Assembly (NCBI GenBank): GCA_003222835.1
Contig: QHXE01000457.1
Coordinates: forward strand, 1-5,739
DNA: 5,739 bases
From: Acidobacteriota bacterium
Lineage (GTDB): Bacteria; Acidobacteriota; Blastocatellia; Pyrinomonadales; Pyrinomonadaceae
Reading direction: 5' to 3'
The translations under genes and the position numbers were made by a program. Each line of letters opens with the position of its first letter. The stretch's first letter is position 1. Of the stretch, positions 1-4,307 are shown in pieces. The notes under the pieces were generated by a model. That model was not told the origin of the DNA. It saw only the letters and a list, made by a program, of their open reading frames with translations, and ran no database searches.

Positions 1-944
1 TCTTCACGATTGCGGCCTTGCTCGGTGTGGTTAATGCGTTTGATTTCCCCGTTCGGCAAGCATTTGTCGCTGAGCTGGTCACGAAAGAAGATTTGATGAG
101 CGCGGTGACTCTTAACTCATCAATGATCAATAGCGCGCGCACTATCGGGCCGGGCATTGGCGGTTTGTTAGTGGCCAGCGTCGGAGAGGGCTGGGCCTTT
201 CTTTTTAACGCCCTTAGTTTTGGCGCCGTGATCATCGGCCTACTCTTTATAAAGTCAGAACCTTCCCCTAAGAAAGCGGCGCGTCATTTTCGGGCGGGCA
301 TCGCGGAGGCTTTCCATTTTGTGCGGCATACCGGACCGGTTGGCGGGCTCATGATTTTGCTGGGTCTAATTAGTTTCATGGGATTGCGCTATGAAATCCT
401 GATGCCGGTTTACACCAGAGAAATGCTGCATGGCGGACCGACGGAATTCGGCCTCTTGATGGGCGCATCAGGCATCGGTGCTATCTTAGGCTCTTTAATC
501 CTGGCGATGTTTGGCAATGTGCGCACGCTCGGCGATTGGGCGGCGCTGGCGGCCGCGGGCTTTGGCGGCACTCTGGTGTTGCTCTCATTCTCGCATTCAT
601 TCGCTTTGTCGCTTCCCGTGATGTTGCTGATCGGCTTTGCGATGGTGACGGAGTTAGATGCCTCGAACACTATCGTGCAAAGGATCGTGCCAGACGAGTT
701 ACGTGGGCGAGTTATGGCGATCTGGACCATGATGCTGAGCGGTCTCGCGCCCTTCGGTTCGTTGCTGGTCGGCGTCCTGGCCCAGCACTTCACGGCGCGC
801 AGAACGTTTGCCGCCGGCGGCATGGCTTGCATCATGGGAGCGATGGGTTTCGGATTCTCTTTGCCAATTCTTCAGCGCGAGGCGAAAAAACTGATCCTCA
901 AACGCGAACAAGCCGATCAGCGCGTCGCTCTGGGCAACAATTAA
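1..944 (+). CDS. MFS exporter, EntS/MFS_3-like, 5'-truncated by window edge
   Basis: This is an inner-membrane secondary transporter of the major facilitator superfamily, probably a proton-driven exporter of small molecules; the substrate cannot be told. The frame is already open at the first full codon (base 3), so the true start lies upstream. The UUG at 18 is an internal Leu, not a start. The visible 313 residues carry NAFDFPVRQAFVAELV (11-26), a variant of the family's usual NAFDxPxRQAxVxELV segment. They also carry RTIGPGIGG in the next helix and DELRGRVMAIW before the penultimate helices; these are MFS_3/EntS hallmarks. About nine hydrophobic helices can be counted (roughly TM4 to TM12), with a long cytoplasmic loop after SEPSPKK between the two halves. 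Family members are about 400-430 residues, so roughly 100 are missing. The C-terminus is a short charged tail ending GNN. A 122-nt gap separates it from the efflux operon. Confident on family, not on substrate. Confidence 0.95.
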   Translation, partial: FTIAALLGVVNAFDFPVRQAFVAELVTKEDLMSAVTLNSSMINSARTIGPGIGGLLVASVGEGWAFLFNALSFGAVIIGLLFIKSEPSPKKAARHFRAGIAEAFHFVRHTGPVGGLMILLGLISFMGLRYEILMPVYTREMLHGGPTEFGLLMGASGIGAILGSLILAMFGNVRTLGDWAALAAAGFGGTLVLLSFSHSFALSLPVMLLIGFAMVTELDASNTIVQRIVPDELRGRVMAIWTMMLSGLAPFGSLLVGVLAQHFTARRTFAAGGMACIMGAMGFGFSLPILQREAKKLILKREQADQRVALGNN

Positions 945-1032
945 TGACGGTATGATATCCTCGCGTGACCGAATCTCCATAAGTTTTTAATCTTCTCTTA
1001 AGCTACCTCTGCGTATAGTCCCAGTTTCGGAG

Positions 1033-1061
1033 TCTGTCGAAAAGAAGAATTTCTCTGTCGA
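1033..1061 (+). repeat. 8-nt direct repeat upstream of the outer membrane factor gene
   Basis: TCTGTCGA occurs at 1033-1040 and again at 1054-1061, start to start 21 bp, which is two helical turns. Both copies are followed by AA one base later. They lie just 5' of the start codon at 1067. A paired protein-binding site or a chance repeat are both possible. I see no convincing -35/-10 pair in 945-1066: TATAGT at 1014-1019 and TATGAT at 951-956 are -10-like, but neither has a good -35 at the proper spacing. Confidence 0.3.
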
Positions 1062-1066
1062 GAATT
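1048..1066 (+). promoter_or_regulatory. Small hairpin abutting the start codon of the outer membrane factor gene
   Basis: AATTTCTC (1048-1055) can pair with GAGAATT (1060-1066) around a TGTC loop, giving seven base pairs with one bulged U. The 3' arm ends directly at the ATG at 1067 and contains the only purine-rich stretch (GAGAA) that could act as a weak ribosome binding site. If it forms, it would partly mask initiation. The stem is AT-rich and may be too weak to matter. Confidence 0.25.
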
Positions 1067-2572
1067 ATGCGGAGGAGAACCAGGGCACAGCTATGCGCCG
1101 GTCTAGTCTCGGCGCTCGCGGGGTGGTCTTGTGTCTCGACATCTCTATGCGCTCAAACTCCAAAGACAACTGAGAAAAAGCCGGCTGTTGAGACTCCATC
1201 TCCAAACGCAACGCCGCCTCCGCAAGCAACTCCCTTCAGTGTTCCCAGCGCGCCTGGTCCAACGCCGGCGGCGGGCGCCTCTCCATCTGTCGCTACACCC
1301 TCATCAGTTCCGTTAGCGCCTCAGGCCACGCAAGCTTCGAATCCTTTGTCACTTGAAGAAGCATTACGACTCGCGAACGCGCAGGCTTCGAGCTTTCAAC
1401 AAGCAACGCTGAACGAACGCATCGCGGCCGAAGATGTGCGACAGGCGCAGGCGGCATTCCTGCCGAAAGTGAGCGCGCCGCTGAGTTACGTCTATACTTC
1501 GCCGGCCCTGGGCTTGAATCCCAACGAACCGCGGACGCAAAGCTTTATCGCTAATAACGCGATCAGCGAATACGAAGCGTTCGTGAATGTGGCGGGCGAC
1601 TTTGATGTCGCCGGCAAGCTGCGCGCCACTCTGGCAAAGAATCGCGCGCTGCTGGCCGCGGCGCACGCCGGCACCGATGTCGCGCGCCGCGCATTGGTCC
1701 AGGCAGTGATTGAAGCCTACTACAGTTTGGCATTGGCGATTGCTGAGCGGGCCGGCGCTGAACAAAACCTCGCTGCGGCCGAAGAATTTGAACGCATCAC
1801 TTCATTACTGGTCAGCGGCGGCGAGGTGGCGCCGGTCGATCTAATTCGCGCGCAATTGCAAACGATCGAGCGGCGCGACGAATTGGAGCGCGATCGCGCA
1901 AACGAAATCGTTAGCGCCGGCGCCTTACGCGTACTGGTCGGGTATGATTTCACCAGACCGATAAGCACCACCGATCTATTGTTAGCCGTGCCCGTCGACG
2001 CGGAGTTTGAGCAGTTCCACGCAAACGATATTTCTCGGCGCCCTGAGTTTACGCAGCTCGAAGCGCAGATTCGCGCCGCCAAACACGAAATACGGATCGC
2101 GCGCGCCGATCGTCTACCGTCGCTGACTTATTCGATGAATGGCGGCTTCGATACAGATTCGCTGAGACCCCCGCGCTTGAAAGAACATAGCGGCGTCTCA
2201 GCGGCAATCAATCTCAATATTCCGATTTTTGATTGGGGCGCGACCCGAAGCAAAGAGCGTCAGGCGCGTCTCCGGGTACAGATCGCCGAGAACGAGCGCA
2301 CTGTGGCGGTGCGCGGATTCACGCAACAGTTTTATGCGGCCCAAGCGCAAGCAAACACCGCCGCCGCGCGGGTAAGGTTGGCCGGTCAAGCGTTGACGCT
2401 GGCGCAAAGTAATCTGAACACTTCGATCGCTCGTTATCGCGCGGGCGAAGCACAGATCATCGAAGTGACAGACGCGCAAACGACTTTGGTGACACGGAGG
2501 TTGGCTCTGTATCAGGCGATCTTTGATTATCAAACGGCGCTTGGACGGCTCAGACAGGCGACCGGGCAGTAG
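1067..2572 (+). CDS. TolC-family outer membrane efflux protein with proline-rich linker
   Basis: This is the outer membrane channel of a tripartite efflux system, expected as a trimer crossing outer membrane and periplasm. The 501 residues start with a signal peptide: RRRTR, a hydrophobic core at about 7-27, and probable cleavage after A29. No cysteine sits in a lipobox, so it is probably not a NodT-type lipoprotein. Residues 30-92 are a Pro/Ala/Thr/Ser linker with 16 prolines. Two OEP repeats follow. The first begins PLSLEEALRLA at 93, with the LPK turn at 132 leading to a beta strand, and GGEVAPVDLIRAQLQ at 251. The second begins near 324, with LPSLTYS at 350, NIPIFDWGATRSK at 384 and RYRAGEAQIIEVTDAQ at 456; these are typical OEP (PF02321) segments. 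Family length is about 420-500, so the linker explains the large size. No strong Shine-Dalgarno precedes the ATG, but this start alone keeps the signal peptide intact. The gene is followed by its adaptor and pump. Confidence 0.97.
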   Translation: MRRRTRAQLCAGLVSALAGWSCVSTSLCAQTPKTTEKKPAVETPSPNATPPPQATPFSVPSAPGPTPAAGASPSVATPSSVPLAPQATQASNPLSLEEALRLANAQASSFQQATLNERIAAEDVRQAQAAFLPKVSAPLSYVYTSPALGLNPNEPRTQSFIANNAISEYEAFVNVAGDFDVAGKLRATLAKNRALLAAAHAGTDVARRALVQAVIEAYYSLALAIAERAGAEQNLAAAEEFERITSLLVSGGEVAPVDLIRAQLQTIERRDELERDRANEIVSAGALRVLVGYDFTRPISTTDLLLAVPVDAEFEQFHANDISRRPEFTQLEAQIRAAKHEIRIARADRLPSLTYSMNGGFDTDSLRPPRLKEHSGVSAAINLNIPIFDWGATRSKERQARLRVQIAENERTVAVRGFTQQFYAAQAQANTAAARVRLAGQALTLAQSNLNTSIARYRAGEAQIIEVTDAQTTLVTRRLALYQAIFDYQTALGRLRQATGQ

Positions 2573-2592
2573 CACGATTGTGGGAGAGCGCC

Positions 2593-2634
2593 ATGAATGT
2601 GTTTAGATGTGGCCTTGTCCGCTCTAATGGATAG
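2593..2634 (+). CDS. Possible 13-codon leader ORF with good ribosome binding site
   Basis: An ATG at 2593 opens a 13-codon frame, MNVFRCGLVRSNG, closed by TAG at 2632-2634. GGGAG at 2582-2586 lies six bases upstream of the ATG, a better Shine-Dalgarno than any of the full-length genes here has. The stop codon ends one base before the nested palindrome at 2635, so a ribosome terminating there would sit against the first hairpin. That geometry is reminiscent of leader peptides in attenuators. However, an ORF this short arises easily by chance, and it has no run of regulatory codons. I consider it unproven. Confidence 0.15.
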   Translation: MNVFRCGLVRSNG

Positions 2635-2685
2635 GCACGCTTCCAGCGTGCTCTATCGTCGAAAAACGGCACGCTGGAAGCGTGC
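2635..2685 (+). repeat. Nested palindrome: two 17-nt arms, each itself a hairpin
   Basis: GCACGCTTCCAGCGTGC (2635-2651) and GCACGCTGGAAGCGTGC (2669-2685) are exact reverse complements separated by 17 nt. Each arm is also a palindrome, GCACGC and GCGTGC around a five-base loop. The RNA or single-stranded DNA can therefore form either one 17-bp stem or two 6-bp hairpins in tandem. No U-tract follows, so a classical intrinsic terminator is not supported. The form suits a REP/MITE-like dispersed palindrome; alternatively it stabilises or attenuates the operon transcript. Confidence 0.8.
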
Positions 2686-2697
2686 GTACCGATAACG

Positions 2698-2713
2698 CGT
2701 CGCGTCAGCGACG
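2698..2713 (+). repeat. Short hairpin just upstream of the adaptor gene
   Basis: CGTCGC (2698-2703) and GCGACG (2708-2713) are perfect inverted repeats around a GTCA loop, a GC-rich 6-bp stem ending 12 bases before the adaptor ATG. It overlaps the right copy of the ACGATTG direct repeat. It may mark the edge of the putative inserted element or influence adaptor translation. Confidence 0.5.
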
Positions 2714-2725
2714 ATTGAATGGTTC

Positions 2726-4153
2726 ATGAATCAAAGAAATCCAAATGAAATCGATCGCGAAGCCGGCGAACCAGAACGCGTAATTAGTTCGCACGAAGAG
2801 GGGACTGTCCAACACGATGTACCAGTGACAACCCGCCGGCGTCAGATTCTAATCATCTCGCTGACGATCGCAGTCTTGCTAATTCTCCTCGTGTTCGTGC
2901 TCTGGATTTGGCGCTGGAGAAAGGCTCCTGCCCAGGAAGAAAAAACCACTCCGGTCGTGAGCGTCAAGATAGCCAAAGCCGAACGCGGAACAATCGCCAC
3001 CGAGATATCGGCAGTCGGCACGATTTGGCCGCGCGATAAAGCCGAAGTTGCCGCGAAGGTTAGCGCGCAGATCAAAACCATGGCGCTATTGAAAAACAAA
3101 CTCGTTAAGGCAGGCGAGGTCATTGCGGTGCTCGAGTCGCGGGATCTTCGCGCGCAGCGCGCCGAGGCCGCCGCAGCGCTCAATGAAGCGCGGGCCAGCG
3201 AGCGCAGTCTGATAACCGGAACGATTCCGAAAACAAATGCGGAGGATCAGAAGGCCCTGACCGATGCGCGCGCGAAAGTTAACAATGCGCGCGCCGTTTA
3301 TGAACGCCGGCGCGTGCTGTACGAGAAGGGCGGCATCTCGAAAAAGGATCTTGAAGCTTCTCAGTTAGAGCTGACAACTGCCGAAGACGAACTACGCTTG
3401 CAGGAGCAGACCGTTTCTCTACGCGCGAGATCGCTCAATCCGAACGACCGGGCGCTGGCCGCGGCGAAGGTTGCCGAAGCGCAACAACACCTCGCCACAC
3501 TTGACGCGCAACTCGGTTATGCAACGATTCGCGCGCCGATTACCGGCTTCGTTACCGATCAATTTCAATATCAGGGAGAGTTCGCCGCCGCCGGAGCAAA
3601 GCTGGTGAACATCGCAGACATCAGCGAAGTAATCGTCAAAGCGCCTTTCCCTGACACGGTCGTATCTCAGCTTAAGGTTGGCGACCCAGCCAAAGTTCTG
3701 CCCACTGATGCTCCGAGTGAAGAAATGAAAGGGAAAGTCTCGTTGGTTGGCCGCTCAAGCGATCCGACGAACCGCACGGTAGAAGTTTGGGTCACGCTGG
3801 CAAATGGCGCCGGCCATCTGCGCGCAAATGGCGCGGCGCAGCTCACGATCTCGGCCAATTCCAAGAGCGACGCGATCATTGTCCCGGCCTCGGCGGTGAC
3901 GCTCGAGGCCAGCAACGCTGACGAAGGCACCGTGATGGTCGTCGATGCTCAAAACATCGTCCATGAAACCAAAGTCAAAGTCGGCATTCGCACCACGGAC
4001 AAAATGGAAATCACCGAGGGCTTGCAGGGCGGTGAGACAGTTGTGATTGAAGGAAACTTTTCTCTGCCCGATGGTACGAAGGTCGAAATAGCGAAAGAGG
4101 AAGAGAAGAAGGAAGAGGGCAAAGAAGGCGAGAACAAGGATGAAAAGAAATAA
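2726..4153 (+). CDS. RND-type periplasmic adaptor (HlyD/AcrA/MacA-like membrane fusion protein)
   Basis: This is the periplasmic bridge linking the RND pump to the TolC-like channel. The 475 residues begin with a polar cytoplasmic tail of about 40 residues, then RRR and one transmembrane anchor (41-62), so it is membrane-anchored rather than a lipoprotein. A first half-lipoyl domain (about 95-137, AVGTIWPRDKAEVAAKVS) leads into an alpha-helical hairpin (about 138-262). Its tip carries R194-x3-L198-x6-S205, the exact spacing of the RLS motif by which AcrA-type adaptors contact TolC. The second half-lipoyl segment is LGYATIRAPITGFVTD (263-278), followed by beta-barrel (about 301-377) and membrane-proximal (about 380-455) domains. 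Residues 457-475 are an unusual Glu/Lys-rich tail. The ATG at 2726 is the first after an in-frame TAA at 2693; it has no clear Shine-Dalgarno. Family certain, substrate unknown. Confidence 0.97.
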   Translation: MNQRNPNEIDREAGEPERVISSHEEGTVQHDVPVTTRRRQILIISLTIAVLLILLVFVLWIWRWRKAPAQEEKTTPVVSVKIAKAERGTIATEISAVGTIWPRDKAEVAAKVSAQIKTMALLKNKLVKAGEVIAVLESRDLRAQRAEAAAALNEARASERSLITGTIPKTNAEDQKALTDARAKVNNARAVYERRRVLYEKGGISKKDLEASQLELTTAEDELRLQEQTVSLRARSLNPNDRALAAAKVAEAQQHLATLDAQLGYATIRAPITGFVTDQFQYQGEFAAAGAKLVNIADISEVIVKAPFPDTVVSQLKVGDPAKVLPTDAPSEEMKGKVSLVGRSSDPTNRTVEVWVTLANGAGHLRANGAAQLTISANSKSDAIIVPASAVTLEASNADEGTVMVVDAQNIVHETKVKVGIRTTDKMEITEGLQGGETVVIEGNFSLPDGTKVEIAKEEEKKEEGKEGENKDEKK

Positions 4154-4307
4154 TCATTGCAAATTGAAAATTGAAAAATGCAAATTGCAAATTCACGCCG
4201 AGGTCCTCACGCGAAACCTCGCAACTGTCTTTGAGCGGTCAGACCACCCAGCAATTTGCAATTTTCAATTTGCAATTTTCAATTTGCAATCCAGTTCACA
4301 ATCATGA
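4140..4307 (+). CDS. Possible 55-codon ORF bridging adaptor and pump genes
   Basis: An ATG at 4140, inside the last codons of the adaptor gene in another frame, opens a 55-codon frame. It runs through both heptamer arrays and stops at TGA 4305-4307, overlapping the pump start as ATGA. The product begins MKRNNHCKLKIEKCK and is dominated by repeat-encoded Cys/Lys/Leu and Phe/Asn/Gln segments. I recognise no domain, signal peptide or helix. The purine-rich AAGAAGG at 4122-4128 is a possible but distant ribosome binding site. If translated, it would couple pump translation to the adaptor by termination-reinitiation. Because the sequence comes from an AT-rich repeat, a chance reading frame is more likely than a real protein. 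Confidence 0.15.
   Translation: MKRNNHCKLKIEKCKLQIHAEVLTRNLATVFERSDHPAICNFQFAIFNLQSSSQS
4159..4290 (+). repeat. Inverted arrays of an AT-rich heptamer, G(C/A)AAATT
   Basis: The left array (4159-4193) is five consecutive heptamers: GCAAATT, GAAAATT, GAAAAAT, GCAAATT, GCAAATT. The right array (4253-4287, followed by AAT) is five heptamers of the complementary sense, alternating AATTTGC and AATTTTC. The arms pair over about 33 bases (4156-4188 with 4251-4290), with one heptamer extra on the right and one mismatch, around a loop of about 60 bases. The whole sits in the non-coding gap between adaptor and pump. It is far more AT-rich than the genes around it, which suggests a dispersed or mobile repeat or a slippage-grown array. 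Confidence 0.85.
4199..4221 (+). repeat. Short inverted repeat inside the heptamer-flanked core
   Basis: CGAGGT (4199-4204) and ACCTCG (4216-4221) are inverted repeats with an 11-nt loop. They lie in the GC-richer core (4194-4252) between the two heptamer arrays. An alternative small stem, GCGA with TCGC (4211-4222), overlaps it. It may simply be an extra stem at the tip of the larger hairpin; no function can be assigned. Confidence 0.35.

Larger units (their letters stand above)
2574..2717 (+). repeat. Direct-repeat-bracketed intergenic segment (putative small insertion 1)
   Basis: ACGATTG at 2574-2580, two bases after the stop codon of the outer membrane factor gene, recurs exactly at 2711-2717, nine bases before the adaptor start. 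Between the two copies lie a nested palindrome, a second hairpin and a 13-codon ORF, all listed separately. The arrangement resembles a target-site duplication around a small palindromic element. Removing one copy plus the interior would leave a 16-nt gap between the genes. No terminal inverted repeat is visible next to the direct repeats, so the insertion reading is inference. Confidence 0.35.
4152..4305 (+). repeat. Direct-repeat-bracketed intergenic segment (putative small insertion 2)
   Basis: AATCAT at 4152-4157 overlaps the adaptor stop codon and recurs at 4300-4305 across the pump start codon. The left copy adjoins the left heptamer array; the right copy lies nine bases beyond the right array, so the ends are not symmetrical. 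Collapsing the two copies into one would give TAA, two bases, then ATG: a 2-nt gap between adaptor and pump. Six bases is short enough for coincidence, and the insertion reading is inference. Confidence 0.3.

Noticed and set aside
410..835. 141-codon minus-strand reading frame
   Set aside because: It lies wholly antisense to clearly coding MFS exporter sequence and has low-complexity composition without a recognisable domain.
536..955. 139-codon plus-strand reading frame overlapping the MFS gene
   Set aside because: Arg-rich out-of-frame translation of the MFS gene; no family resemblance.
945..1020. Promoter at TATGAT (951-956) or TATAGT (1014-1019)
   Set aside because: Neither has a recognisable -35 element at 16-18 bp, so I do not call a promoter.
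1071..1095. GGAGGAG as a ribosome binding site for a later start of the outer membrane factor
   Set aside because: It lies inside the gene; the next ATG (1093) is 17 nt away and out of frame, and a later start would destroy the signal peptide.
1067..1153. Lipoprotein signal (NodT-like) in the outer membrane factor
   Set aside because: None of the cysteines at residues 10, 22 and 28 is preceded by a lipobox; cleavage after A29 by signal peptidase I fits better.
1364..2575. Several minus-strand frames opposite the outer membrane factor gene
   Set aside because: All are antisense shadows of a confidently identified OEP gene.
2635..2685. Rho-independent terminator after the outer membrane factor gene
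   Set aside because: The stem is strong but no U-tract follows; the next bases are GTACCGATAACG. The downstream adaptor belongs functionally to the same operon.
4159..4290. CRISPR array
   Set aside because: The units are 7 bp, contiguous, without spacers, and in opposite orientations on the two sides.
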